The position numbers and the translations under genes were made by a program. Positions 1 through 9,250 of a stretch of DNA of 64,000 nucleotides are shown piece after piece (the first letter of the stretch is position 1; each line of letters opens with the position of its first letter). The notes below the pieces were generated by a model, which saw only the letters and a list, made by a program, of their open reading frames with translations, was not told where the DNA came from and made no database searches. This DNA comes from Alloacidobacterium sp035547425 (GTDB taxonomy: Bacteria; Acidobacteriota; Terriglobia; Terriglobales; Acidobacteriaceae), in NCBI GenBank assembly GCA_035547425.1, contig DASZUU010000049.1, forward strand, positions 185,240 to 249,239, read 5' to 3'.

Positions 1-658
1 ATCCGGCAAATTCACCACCGAGTTCCTCTCGACTGCGCGCATTATGAACCACCACTTTTTCAGATACTCCTTTAAAATAGCCTGCATCGACTAAGCGTTC
101 GAGAACTGAACAACTAACTCCGATTACACCCGACAAATGTCGGCTCATTTGTTTGTGCGGCAACCTCATGAGACTGCAACCTGAACACTGTGTCCTGCAG
201 TCGGTACCCCGTCGAAACATGAGACCACGACACATAAGTTGATAATCATGCAGTACTTGAACGACCGGTACTCCTTTATTGAGCAGAACTGACCATGCTG
301 ATGCTGACCAGCCGGCCAGGTTGTGTACCGAAACCACTGAGGGCTTTTCAGCTTCGACCACATCTGCTACAAAACGGCGCATAAGGGGATTGTAGATATC
401 CAGCACACGCCAGATTTGACGGGATAAAAATAATGGAGATCGTGCGGATGGTTTGTGCCAATACAGATTCCGCAGTCCTGCGCGCCAAACAGGAATTCCG
501 TTGATTTCTTCTCGATAAAGGCCCGGTCGATTTGTTGTGGTGAGAACAGCAACGCCGATTCCTTGAGATGCAATTCCCTCGACCAATGATTGCAACACGA
601 CCTCCGCTCCGCCTACGAGGTCTGGTGCGTAAAAAGAGTTCACAAACAAAATCTTCAA
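1..658 (-). CDS. GT4-family glycosyltransferase, N-terminal part, cut by the window edge
   Basis: The reading frame is open from a TTG start at 658 to the window edge, giving 219 residues. I chose TTG because AGGTGG lies about 7 nt upstream and the protein then starts as LKILFVNSFYAPDLVGGAE, the usual first strand plus glycine loop of GT-B glycosyltransferases. Further in are VSVHNLAGWS, LHDYQLMCRG and a Cys cluster (CRTQCSGC), all typical of cell-wall polysaccharide GT4 enzymes. The C-terminal nucleotide-sugar domain lies outside the window. It probably transfers a sugar onto a lipid-linked repeat unit in the cytoplasm, with the EpsG-like and flippase genes next to it. Donor and acceptor cannot be read from the sequence. 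Confidence 0.8.
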   Translation of the reverse strand, partial: MKILFVNSFYAPDLVGGAEVVLQSLVEGIASQGIGVAVLTTTNRPGLYREEINGIPVWRAGLRNLYWHKPSARSPLFLSRQIWRVLDIYNPLMRRFVADVVEAEKPSVVSVHNLAGWSASAWSVLLNKGVPVVQVLHDYQLMCRGLMFRRGTDCRTQCSGCSLMRLPHKQMSRHLSGVIGVSCSVLERLVDAGYFKGVSEKVVVHNARSREELGGEFAG

Positions 659-766
659 GAGAAGCCACCTGCCTATAGAGCATAAATTTGCAGTTCATAT
701 CCTAAATGTCGTGAAGAAAATTGACAGTTGGTCATAATACAGGCCCAACGCTCTCGATTTGACTTG

Positions 767-1915
767 CTATTGCCCAGACAGGAGTGCATTCGTGTAGTGA
801 AGAAAAATATATGTTCCAGTTTCTGCATTTAGGTAATAGAGACCATGGATGAAATGCACAAAATATAACAGCGTAACGCCATAAATCATAACTGGTCTGA
901 GGCGCAGATCTCCGATCCGAAAGAGAAGGAAGGGTAGAAAAATAATTTCATAAATAATGAAATAATCGGCAAACCGTGCCATATCCCCATATGCGCGGGT
1001 GATGTTCAGAATAATCACACCAATGATGAAGATATTTAGAAGCTCGGTAGAGAATTTTGGGAGCGACTTCATGGCTTTTACTGCAAACATAAAGGCCAGC
1101 GCCAACGAGTTATAAATCAGGATTGAGGTGATGCTATGTTCTCCAGATGCAGCACCGAGAGCCATCAGATCAGTGATATGCCCCTGGTATGCAGGTGGCA
1201 TGACAGGATAAAGTGCTATATAAGCGACATACAGAATGAACGATGATGGAGTCAGCACGCTTACAAGAAGTGCGACACCGTAAAGCTTTGATGGATACTT
1301 TCTCTTGATCAGCTTTGAGAATAAGATATAAATTACCCAATAACCTGCTGCTGAATAGTGAAAGGAGATAGAAGCTAAAGCAAGAAGAGCTACTTTCAAC
1401 CACCTAAATTTTACCTTATCGACCTCAAGCAGACTCATAGTATAGAAGACAATTGCTACTGCACACTGTTGTCTCATTTCTATAAATAAATCTAGATATA
1501 GATGAGGCACCAGGATGTAAAACAACATTGACGTTTTGACATAGCCGGTTAGATTCCTGATTGCACAGTAGATAAATCCTATAGTAATGAATGTATAAAG
1601 AAAGAAAAGTGCATGGTAATCGAACCCTAGGTGGTTAAGAGCTGTAGAGATGAGTACGAAGGATGGTTCGATCAATTTCTGATAATCGCCGCTGCGATAG
1701 TGCTCATAAAAATATCGATACCGTTCCATGTCCGGACTAATTGTATTTCTGAATCCGGCAAAGACAAGTGCCAATCCAATGGCAGACGCATGAAAATATC
1801 TATTCTGGGTTAATTCGCTAGTCATGCAAAGACTAGTGTATATAGCGAGCAAAATAAGATACGGAAGAATATGTATGGGGCTCGCCAACGCTGGATTCAT
1901 GTCAGACAGCAGCAT
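767..1915 (-). CDS. EpsG-like polysaccharide polymerase (polytopic membrane protein)
   Basis: 382 residues with about ten hydrophobic segments along the whole length. The segment GFRNTISPDMERYRYFYEHY, following the second hydrophobic stretch, matches the R-x(n)-DxxxY pattern of the EpsG/Wzy-like family that joins exopolysaccharide or O-antigen repeat units at the periplasmic face. ATG at 1915 overlaps the 3' end of the upstream glycosyltransferase by 14 nt, so the two are probably translationally coupled. An internal ATG five codons later is an alternative. The gene is clearly AT-richer than the isc or sucA regions. Family assignment is good; the polymer is unknown. Confidence 0.75.
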   Translation of the reverse strand: MLLSDMNPALASPIHILPYLILLAIYTSLCMTSELTQNRYFHASAIGLALVFAGFRNTISPDMERYRYFYEHYRSGDYQKLIEPSFVLISTALNHLGFDYHALFFLYTFITIGFIYCAIRNLTGYVKTSMLFYILVPHLYLDLFIEMRQQCAVAIVFYTMSLLEVDKVKFRWLKVALLALASISFHYSAAGYWVIYILFSKLIKRKYPSKLYGVALLVSVLTPSSFILYVAYIALYPVMPPAYQGHITDLMALGAASGEHSITSILIYNSLALAFMFAVKAMKSLPKFSTELLNIFIIGVIILNITRAYGDMARFADYFIIYEIIFLPFLLFRIGDLRLRPVMIYGVTLLYFVHFIHGLYYLNAETGTYIFLHYTNALLSGQ

Positions 1916-3320
1916 TCTCGGTGAGGCCGGCTTTTCTGGCAGGATAATTCAGCGCTGTTGCGTCTGTGATGTACCAATCGTTATCTAAAATTACGTGCAG
2001 GAGTTGCGCCGCACTTTCCCGCCATGTTTGCCATGGCATCTGCAGAGAGGATGGCGCATTACCAGATACATAAAGCCCTATCCAATCCTGTATTGAAGTA
2101 GCAAGTTCTACTGCGGATATACCTCTGAAAAAAAATGCATAATTGCCGGCAACTTCTCTGAATACCGGAATATCCCTAGCAATAATCGGCAAACCGTGCC
2201 GCGCAGCTTCGATCAGAGGCAGCCCGAATCCTTCAGTAAATGAGGCTGCAATCAGGCAGGATGAGGAGGTATATAAATCGGTTAATAGTCTATCGTCGCT
2301 ATTTTTTAGCCAGAACAAACGGCGGTCGCACTCGGGATGTTTATCGAATTCATCAGCAAAAGCTTGCATGCGCCATCCTTCCTTCCCGACAATAATAAGG
2401 TTACAATCATAGCCAGCTCTCCATATCAACCCAATGGCCGCAAGAACTTGCTCGTAGCCCTTATGTGGCGCAACTGTTCCTACCATAAGAAAAGTTAGTC
2501 TTGCCTTGCAGGCAACGAGAACCTCCAGTCCGCTATCAGACCGTTCCGAAATCGAGACGTGTTTTACGGGATCAGCACCGTGATGAAAATATCCTATAGG
2601 TAAAGAATCTTTACGGTATCCGGGGTGTTCATGAATCCAGGACTGAAGTTCATCGGCAACTGCGCGCGAGACACAGACGATAGCATCCGCAACCTCCGTG
2701 GCTCCCAAGAGCCATTCTTCTAGTCCCAGTTTGGACAACTTCATGAAATATTGAGGGAAAGATAGCGGAATCATATCGTGAACAGTAAATATTATCCTTA
2801 ATCCCTGTAATTTCAGGTTTCTTAATACAGGAAATGGATATGGAAAATAAAGATCAGCGCTGAAAAATACGTCACCTGTCTGGACTGTTACGACTGGATC
2901 GAGTGATGTGTCGTGTGGTATCTCGTGCAACTGTTTTACATGGTTACGTGCATACCGCAACTTGCCTGATGCATCAGCATATACAGGTTCAATGCAGAAA
3001 CCAACTGGAGGAGATTTCAATAGCTCTTGCAAAAGATTAAAGACTACACGATAAACCCCTGTACGATCGTGCTTGGATACGGCACCTGATATATCGACCA
3101 GGAACTGGTGATCGTTGTTTCTTTTCCTCTTTTCTGCCTGCAATTCGTTTTCTGTTGGCATGAGAGAGGCAGCGTTTCGGATTGCAAATTTTCGATAACG
3201 GTACAGGCAAAGGCCGAGTGCTTCTTGTAATCGCGGAGAGCCTCGTAGCAACCGCCGGTAAAAGCGAGTCACATTAGGGCTGGCTAGAAGTTTCCGTATC
3301 CATTGCCTTGGGATAAACAT
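1902..3320 (-). CDS. GT4-family glycosyltransferase
   Basis: 472 residues. The N-terminal part contains FLVDISGAVSKHDRTGVYRV, the glycine/Arg loop seen in mannosyltransferase-like GT4 enzymes. The C-terminal GT-B domain has FLMVGTVAPHKGYEQVL and, from about residue 363, EGFGLPLIEAARHGLPI, the nucleotide-sugar binding signature with catalytic Glu residues. It should act in the cytoplasm on an undecaprenyl-linked intermediate. Its 3' end overlaps the EpsG-like gene. The ATG at 3320 has no clear Shine-Dalgarno sequence, so the start is less certain than the family. Sugar specificity cannot be inferred. Confidence 0.85.
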   Translation of the reverse strand: MFIPRQWIRKLLASPNVTRFYRRLLRGSPRLQEALGLCLYRYRKFAIRNAASLMPTENELQAEKRKRNNDHQFLVDISGAVSKHDRTGVYRVVFNLLQELLKSPPVGFCIEPVYADASGKLRYARNHVKQLHEIPHDTSLDPVVTVQTGDVFFSADLYFPYPFPVLRNLKLQGLRIIFTVHDMIPLSFPQYFMKLSKLGLEEWLLGATEVADAIVCVSRAVADELQSWIHEHPGYRKDSLPIGYFHHGADPVKHVSISERSDSGLEVLVACKARLTFLMVGTVAPHKGYEQVLAAIGLIWRAGYDCNLIIVGKEGWRMQAFADEFDKHPECDRRLFWLKNSDDRLLTDLYTSSSCLIAASFTEGFGLPLIEAARHGLPIIARDIPVFREVAGNYAFFFRGISAVELATSIQDWIGLYVSGNAPSSLQMPWQTWRESAAQLLHVILDNDWYITDATALNYPARKAGLTENAAV

Positions 3321-3410
3321 GATTTCTGAATGGCTGGAGCAACTGATCTTTATGGTAACATCGGGTGTTGGATCACATGTGCTAGGCCATTAGTCGCAGC
3401 TAATGACTTA

Positions 3411-4190
3411 TCACTCGCAATCGCTGGAAATCGTCGAAAAACATAGCTGATCTTCCCGAGTATTTGAAGCTTGTTTTCTTGCCAATACGACCATGTTGCC
3501 AAAATACTCATATGTTTTCGGGAGAATCGCATTCAACATATATCCAACTATAGTAAATGGACAAATAATTACTGTTTGGAACAAGTAGCGAAGGATTCCT
3601 CTGGTTGGTCCTACACGCTCTAAATATGCAATAAACATCTGCCATACGGCCAACATATACGTCGTAGTCTTCCGCGCCTCTATTATGTTATATCCATGGC
3701 TGGATAAAAGATGTATTATTGCAAAACTAGTATATCGGGCATAATCATACGGGATTTCGTGCTCTTCCCAAGCGAATGGCACTGAGAGCAGCAATAATCC
3801 GGATTCTTTCGTAACCCTGCATACCTCATCAAGAATTTCCGGAAGATTAAATACATGCTCGAAAACCTCAAAGGAGACGACTGCATCGAAATGACAATCC
3901 TCAAAGGGTAGCGTTCTGCCATCGTAATATACGTCCACTTTGCTATCGCTATGTTGATGCCCGCTCACTTTGATATCGACACCCGTATAGCTTTCTGCAC
4001 CACTGAACAGGCTCTCATATGGTTTAGATCCGCATCCAAAATCAAGTACTCTTCCTCTGATCCGAGGGGCAAACATTAAGATTGTTTTCCAAAGTCCCCT
4101 GCGAATGATATATGCAGGGTTTGAAACTAATCCGAGCAATGTGGGATAAAAACTTTCTTTTCGAATATGTTGCTGGATCATCTCAAGCAT
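3411..4190 (-). CDS. SAM-dependent methyltransferase (Methyltransf_11 type)
   Basis: 259 residues. Motif I is VLDFGCGSKPYESLF (residues 48-62), which binds S-adenosylmethionine. VDIKVSG follows at the second strand, and VVSFEVFEHV (104-113) is the post-motif strand typical of class I methyltransferases. The C-terminal region has two hydrophobic stretches that could contact the membrane. Inside a polysaccharide cluster it likely methylates a sugar or a lipid-linked intermediate, but this is inferred from position only. It is separated by 90 bp from the next glycosyltransferase and preceded by a 321-bp AT-rich gap that could hold its promoter. Confidence 0.8.
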   Translation of the reverse strand: MLEMIQQHIRKESFYPTLLGLVSNPAYIIRRGLWKTILMFAPRIRGRVLDFGCGSKPYESLFSGAESYTGVDIKVSGHQHSDSKVDVYYDGRTLPFEDCHFDAVVSFEVFEHVFNLPEILDEVCRVTKESGLLLLSVPFAWEEHEIPYDYARYTSFAIIHLLSSHGYNIIEARKTTTYMLAVWQMFIAYLERVGPTRGILRYLFQTVIICPFTIVGYMLNAILPKTYEYFGNMVVLARKQASNTREDQLCFSTISSDCE

Positions 4191-4511
4191 TCTGCCTGAC
4201 CCCTTGATTATGCGTCATGTTTGTAAGCGTAGTTCTTATCGCACTTGCTTTTTACATATTTAAAATTTGCACAAAATGCTTTATGTTATCAATCCTTGCG
4301 AGGTGGGTCTAAATCAATTATAAGTAGGATTCATCAACCCTCTTCGAGCGCCCGCCCATCCAATTGCAAATTCATCTGGATATTGTTGAAAAGATGAACT
4401 AATTAATGTTTATTAATCTGTTTAAGCCCCTGTGAAAGCACTTATTTTATGGAAATTCTAGTTACTTATGATTTAACGTAGCATACGCTGTTTTACACAA
4501 AAGGACTTAGT
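4191..4511. other. AT-rich intergenic gap with no recognised gene
   Basis: This stretch lies between the flippase gene and the methyltransferase gene, both on the minus strand. It is visibly AT-rich and has no reading frame of useful length with family resemblance. It probably contains the minus-strand promoter for the methyltransferase, glycosyltransferase and polymerase genes, but I could not pick a -35/-10 pair with confidence. No repeats, tRNA or attachment-site-like sequence was seen. Confidence 0.4.
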
Positions 4512-5909
4512 TCAAAAATATCTGCTATTGGTCAGGTCTAGTTTTTTCGTTGTGCCATGCCACTCGCGTCGGCTTCTTGTGAAGATATATGTTCCGAAGG
4601 CTAATTGAAAGATACCGCCCCATATAAAATATCCAATTGTCATGCCCGCAGCTCCCCAACATCGCCCTGCCAGTATTGTACTTGCAGCAGTTAGACATGC
4701 CACAAGGATGGACAAGATAAGAAAAGGTTCCCGTTTATGAGCTCGTAGATATGCGGCTTCGCAGAAGACAAGATGCAATAGGAAGCTAGTAAGTAGGATG
4801 ATCGCAAATAAGGGAATCGATAATACGCGAGAAGCTAAATGGGGGAAGTGCGATTTGGCGAAGACAAGCAAAATTAAGACTCCTGTTTCCGCTATAAATA
4901 GGAAACCTGCTGACTGTCTGACAACCGTAAAGAATACGCCATCTAGGGCTATGTACTCTTGCCGGGCAATCATATTTCCGAATGGAGAAGTTTTAGTGTT
5001 CACCCATGAATAGGCTACGGTGCCAAGTGCTGTAGCAATCGTGATTGACATTCCCATGCGTCCAGCTTCTGTAGCCCCCCTATAAGCGAACAGCACCGGA
5101 TTAAAAAGTGGAAGAATGAAATAGCCACAAAGAAAGCTTACAGCTATACGCCACTGAAAAGGCCATATCTCATGTGTCCAACTGATACTGCTTCCTCGGG
5201 TTCGGTGCCGCAGAAGCGATAACAAGAGACGTTGATTAGATATGAGAAAAAAAAGACCCATAACTGCCTGACCCATAATAAGACAAGCTGGCGCATAGAG
5301 TCCGCGGTGTAGCAAAAATGCTGACCAGGCTAGCAAGCTTCCCGCTATCGCCTGTCGTAGACGAAGCCTTGCCACATTAGATACAAACCCACACCCTTCC
5401 AGGAACGAGAATATGGGATCCATTTGGAAGGTAAGAGTAGTAGCAATGGCTACACAAATCCAAGGTAGTTTCCACGCGACAGATTCTTCTGGATGTTGAT
5501 GGGTGGAAAAGAAGCGTAATCCAGCTGATAACAAACCTATCACCATCAGAATTGCAGCTATCGAATACCATCGAACTGATTTTTGAAGTATCGAGGCCAA
5601 TCTGGAATGTGCAACTTCACTGCCTGTGATAGTGCCGTCCGCTCCAATTTTCAAGTGGGCGGTTTCGTGGGCAGCTAATTGCAAAACAACGAATGAAAAT
5701 CCCAGTTCAAAAACTGTTTGCAGTTGCACCAGGCTGGCAAAGGTATAGTAATAGCCCTGCCCTGCAGGACTGAGGAGCCGAGCGATCAGAAGTATATTGA
5801 CCAACCCACCCGCAATACTCCAGCTTCGGGCAAGAATAGTGAATCCGACTGCCCGATCAACACCTAGAGCGCGTCGAAGCCGATGAAGATTCATTAACAG
5901 AACTGGCAT
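4512..5909 (-). CDS. Polysaccharide flippase / oligosaccharide exporter (Wzx-like, MOP superfamily)
   Basis: About 465 residues from the ATG at 5909; the frame is open further to 5990, and another ATG lies at 5894. About 12-14 hydrophobic segments are spread over the protein. The N-terminal stretch ILARSWSIAGGLVNILLIAR, then LLSPAGQGYYYTFASLVQL, is the first-helix and loop pattern of RfbX/Wzx-type flippases. These move undecaprenyl-linked repeat units from the cytoplasmic to the periplasmic leaflet, upstream of the EpsG-like polymerase. No strong ribosome binding site separates the candidate starts. AT-rich, like its neighbours. Confidence 0.75.
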   Translation of the reverse strand: MPVLLMNLHRLRRALGVDRAVGFTILARSWSIAGGLVNILLIARLLSPAGQGYYYTFASLVQLQTVFELGFSFVVLQLAAHETAHLKIGADGTITGSEVAHSRLASILQKSVRWYSIAAILMVIGLLSAGLRFFSTHQHPEESVAWKLPWICVAIATTLTFQMDPIFSFLEGCGFVSNVARLRLRQAIAGSLLAWSAFLLHRGLYAPACLIMGQAVMGLFFLISNQRLLLSLLRHRTRGSSISWTHEIWPFQWRIAVSFLCGYFILPLFNPVLFAYRGATEAGRMGMSITIATALGTVAYSWVNTKTSPFGNMIARQEYIALDGVFFTVVRQSAGFLFIAETGVLILLVFAKSHFPHLASRVLSIPLFAIILLTSFLLHLVFCEAAYLRAHKREPFLILSILVACLTAASTILAGRCWGAAGMTIGYFIWGGIFQLAFGTYIFTRSRREWHGTTKKLDLTNSRYF

Positions 5910-6189
5910 CAGGGGATACACCGTAGGGCAGAAATGAGATGGCTGGAGGAACTCCCGCCTCGATCCAGTGAAACTATATGCATTGAACAAATCCTACGGG
6001 GATAATCCTGATTTGCTTAATTGCGTTACTCATCGACCGTAAGATAAAGCTGAGAGGGTACAATGCTTTTGAACATTCGGTCCGGACAACTGATTCAGTG
6101 TAGCACCGCATAATTAATTGCACTTGCAAGAACAGTATGATCTATTACTCGGAAATCGAGATGTGATTTGGTTGATACTTTCCAAAGGA

Positions 6190-7053
6190 ATGCGGTATAG
6201 TCTGGCTCCTGACGATAAAATGGCAATTGTGCAGAAACTTGGCATATTGATGTCTGTATATCATTCTGATGATCCTGCGTTGCTGGATCGTGCCCTCGAA
6301 TCTATTCTTTTACAAGAAATCAGCGCCCCTTCTGAGATTCGAATATATCTTGGAGTTGATGGACCAATTCCCGATTCGCTGCAAGTAGTGATCAATCGCT
6401 ATAAACCCTATATATACAAATTACTTATATTTAAAAGCAACCGCGGGCTTGCATCTGTATTGAATGAGTTAATTCGCGTGCGTGAAGACGAGGAGTTTTT
6501 CTTTCGGATGGATGCCGATGATCGTTCCTCACCACAACGCCTTGATCGCCAGCTTGCCCACATGAGAATGTACCCGGAAGTGGACATTCTAGGGACTGAT
6601 ATGTGGGAGATCGATATCTCAACTGGTCAAGAGCGCACGGTGCGCTTCGGCGGATCTCGCGATAATGCGAGAAAAAGCATATCGCGTCGCGTTCCTGTTG
6701 CTCACCCAACAGTCTGTTTCCGAGCACGCGTTTTCCAGAGTGTCCAAGAATATCCCGAAATTCGGTTCAATGAAGATGTCGCGATGTGGTTTGCCTGTCT
6801 GAAGGCAGGTATGATTTTCGATAATTTACACGAGCCGCTCTACTACTTCACCATCGGCGATGATTTCTGGCGCAGGCGCTCTGTGCTCAAGGCATGGACT
6901 GAGTGCATGATTTACGTTAAGGGGATATGGACTTTGGATGGCCTGACGTGGAAATACATTTATCCTTTTATCCGACTCCTGATCAGATTGGGACCAAAAC
7001 ACCTGCAGCGTGCCGCCTACTCCAGTTCGCTTCGTTTGCAAAAGTCCACTTAG
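6190..7053 (+). CDS. GT2-family (GT-A fold) glycosyltransferase
   Basis: About 287 residues. ILMSVYHSDDPALLDRALES is the classic N-terminal strand and loop of family 2 glycosyltransferases. FRMDADDRSSPQR holds the DxD-type metal-binding motif at about residues 107-111, and RRVPVAHPTVCFRA and FNEDVAMWF carry the acceptor-side acidic motif. It belongs to the polysaccharide cluster but runs opposite to the five other genes. The start is uncertain: ATG 6190, ATG 6220 and TTG 6118 are all in frame, none with a well-spaced Shine-Dalgarno sequence. Family norms favour 6190 or 6220. Confidence 0.8.
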   Translation: MRYSLAPDDKMAIVQKLGILMSVYHSDDPALLDRALESILLQEISAPSEIRIYLGVDGPIPDSLQVVINRYKPYIYKLLIFKSNRGLASVLNELIRVREDEEFFFRMDADDRSSPQRLDRQLAHMRMYPEVDILGTDMWEIDISTGQERTVRFGGSRDNARKSISRRVPVAHPTVCFRARVFQSVQEYPEIRFNEDVAMWFACLKAGMIFDNLHEPLYYFTIGDDFWRRRSVLKAWTECMIYVKGIWTLDGLTWKYIYPFIRLLIRLGPKHLQRAAYSSSLRLQKST

Positions 7054-7180
7054 CAGACTGTGAGCCTCCCAAATAATAGAAAAGGACTACTTTGCTGAAC
7101 AACTAATCAGGACGAATCCTAATCAATACACCGCGGTGCTATGGTTCATAGCGCTGTGCAGTTACTCCAAAGAAATTCCA

Positions 7181-7256
7181 TGGTGGACGCGGTAGGAATC
7201 GAACCTACAACCTGTCGATTAAGAGTCGAATGCTCTGCCAGTTGAGCTACGCGTCC
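7181..7256 (-). tRNA. tRNA-Lys (anticodon CTT)
   Basis: A 76-nt cloverleaf on the minus strand with encoded CCA at 7181-7183. Acceptor halves GGACGCG and CGCGTCC pair perfectly. The D-arm contains TAGCTCAACTGGCAGAGC and the T-arm contains GGTTCGATTCC. The anticodon loop CTCTTAA places CTT at complement 7221-7223, so it reads AAG (Lys). It marks the boundary between the AT-rich polysaccharide cluster and the GC-richer genes to the right. Confidence 0.95.
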
Positions 7257-7383
7257 ATGTTCTGGAACTAAAGAAGGGAAGCGTTTGAGAAACGCTCTTT
7301 TAAGAATATAACACAGAAATCCTCGCCCGTTTTACAGCCTTGAAAGCATTTTGCACCCATCATCGCGCTCTTTTCTGCGCCGC

Positions 7384-9090
7384 TCAGAATGAAAAAGAAA
7401 GTCCACCCTGTACACTGCGTTCAGCCTGAGCAAAGTACAGCGTGCTGCCATCCTGAGTCACGAAAGGTCTGTAGCCCTGGGCAAGCAGATTGCGCACATC
7501 GATCAGCGCTTCCACGCGATAAGGCAGGATACGGCAACGAATGGGCTGTCGCAGATAAAAACTTAAATAGGGACTTGGCAGCTCGCTATTAAAAGAGTCG
7601 ACCGCAGTCACTGTGTCGGTCGGCTGCCAACGATACGAAGCGCGCCACTGCGTGCCCGTGCGTTTTGACTTGCCGTTAAAGCTGGCAGCAAGCATGCTTG
7701 CTCTGCGTGGATGCAGGCTTCCGATACTATCTTCCAACGTTGCCGGCCCGGCCAACACATTCATCGTAAGCGCATTGCCCATAGCGTACGCAAGGCTCAG
7801 GGAAATATCGTCATTGATGCGATCGCGCATCTCCGCAAGCAGGCCATTGCTGAAGAAGCTTTCTCCTGTGGCTTTCAGCAAATCTGTATTGGGATCGTAA
7901 AGCAGGTTGCCGCTGTTCCAGTCAGCCAGCGTGAGCGTGCCGCCTCCGCTCACTGCTGGATGATTGATGTGATCCTGATACACAGCCATTCGCCAGCGGA
8001 CATTGCCTTCGCGGCGTTCGTAGGAAATTTCCTGGTGCAGGCCGTCTTCCAGCAAAAGCTTGCCGTTCTGTTCCGTTAGCGCAGGAGCCAGAGTTTCTGC
8101 CCGATCAATCTCATTGGCATGCTGCGCGCCGGGAGAAGTGGACACGTGATATGCCACAGTATTTTCGCCCGCATGAATGCTGACGCCGGCAAATGGATGA
8201 TTTGCGAACTGCGTTTCACCCAGATGTATGGCTTCAATCTCATTGCCGAATTCAGCCGATACAACTTCCGGAATCAGTTCCATCGTTTCCGACGAGCGCA
8301 GTATGACCGCCTGCATGCCTTGATCCTGCATGCCGCCTTCAATATCCGGACGATCTTCAAAGGCGGCAACTGTCCGCAGCGTGCGACCGGGACCAATCTG
8401 CTTGGCATAACCAACGACCGTGTTCAAAGATGCGCTTTCCGCCTGGCTCAAGTCGGCGCGCAAAATTAGTTGCTGATCATCGCCATTGGAGCGCTCCATC
8501 TCGAAGTCATGATGCAGTCCGCCATCGCCAAACTGGCTGGCGCCGCCGCGAATGGTAACCCTCGCCTTCAGCGCGGGACTGCTTCCATCGCCATCGGAAA
8601 CTACAACCAGAGGGCCATCTTCCAGCATGCGTAGCAATGGCCGATTGGCAGAGAGTCGCAGTGTCCACGTCCAGTCGTCCTGCGGTTCATCTGCCTGCCG
8701 CGGCTTTGCTGGCAGCCAGCGGAAGGCCTCATAGAGCGTGTTCAGCGTCAGATTGACAACCAGTTTGGAATCAGCAAGGACGCGAAGATTTTCCCGAAGT
8801 GTTGGCAGGAAGAAGGAGCCGGACGCCTTAAGGTTATAAGTTCCCGTAGCAACATTGGGCAGCGAATAACGCCCATGATCGTCGGTATACGCATTAGCCA
8901 GTACGGTAAGGTTCGGCCCCAGCAATTCCACCAGCGCTCCTACCTGGGGAGCACCTTTTGTATCTCTCACTATGCCCGAAATGACGGATGCAGCGGCAGG
9001 GTTCTCTGCGGCATATGCAGGCAGAGCTAGCATGGCAATCAACAGCGCTAGTGCTGGGCCGACTTTGATTCGCAGATTTAGAACCGTCAT
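7384..9090 (-). CDS. Outer-membrane protein with carboxypeptidase-regulatory-like domain (Oar/TonB-receptor-like)
   Basis: 568 residues from the ATG at 9090 (GGTGAG just upstream; GTG at 9096 is possible). A signal peptide covers roughly residues 1-28. Next comes a CarboxypepD_reg-like domain with SGIVRDTKGAPQVGALVELL and YTDDHGRYSLPNVATGTYNL, the sandwich fold seen at the N-terminus of Acidobacteria TonB-dependent receptors. The remainder alternates polar and aromatic residues, as in a beta-barrel, and ends in SFSF, an outer-membrane C-terminal Phe signature. It is much shorter than full Oar proteins (about 1000 residues) and no clear plug domain was recognised. It is probably an outer-membrane barrel of unknown ligand. 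Confidence 0.6.
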   Translation of the reverse strand: MTVLNLRIKVGPALALLIAMLALPAYAAENPAAASVISGIVRDTKGAPQVGALVELLGPNLTVLANAYTDDHGRYSLPNVATGTYNLKASGSFFLPTLRENLRVLADSKLVVNLTLNTLYEAFRWLPAKPRQADEPQDDWTWTLRLSANRPLLRMLEDGPLVVVSDGDGSSPALKARVTIRGGASQFGDGGLHHDFEMERSNGDDQQLILRADLSQAESASLNTVVGYAKQIGPGRTLRTVAAFEDRPDIEGGMQDQGMQAVILRSSETMELIPEVVSAEFGNEIEAIHLGETQFANHPFAGVSIHAGENTVAYHVSTSPGAQHANEIDRAETLAPALTEQNGKLLLEDGLHQEISYERREGNVRWRMAVYQDHINHPAVSGGGTLTLADWNSGNLLYDPNTDLLKATGESFFSNGLLAEMRDRINDDISLSLAYAMGNALTMNVLAGPATLEDSIGSLHPRRASMLAASFNGKSKRTGTQWRASYRWQPTDTVTAVDSFNSELPSPYLSFYLRQPIRCRILPYRVEALIDVRNLLAQGYRPFVTQDGSTLYFAQAERSVQGGLSFSF

Positions 9091-9250
9091 GCTCACCGAT
9101 TTCGATCGTCACCTGGGTCGGCTAACGGTTTCCAATCCGAATTTTCTGAACTGGAAAACGTCAAGCGGACCCACAAACTCCTGGCCGTTGCCCCAAAATC
9201 GTTGCTAATTCGGAACTAGCCGCACTATCGGCGACTTTGTCCGTACGTTG

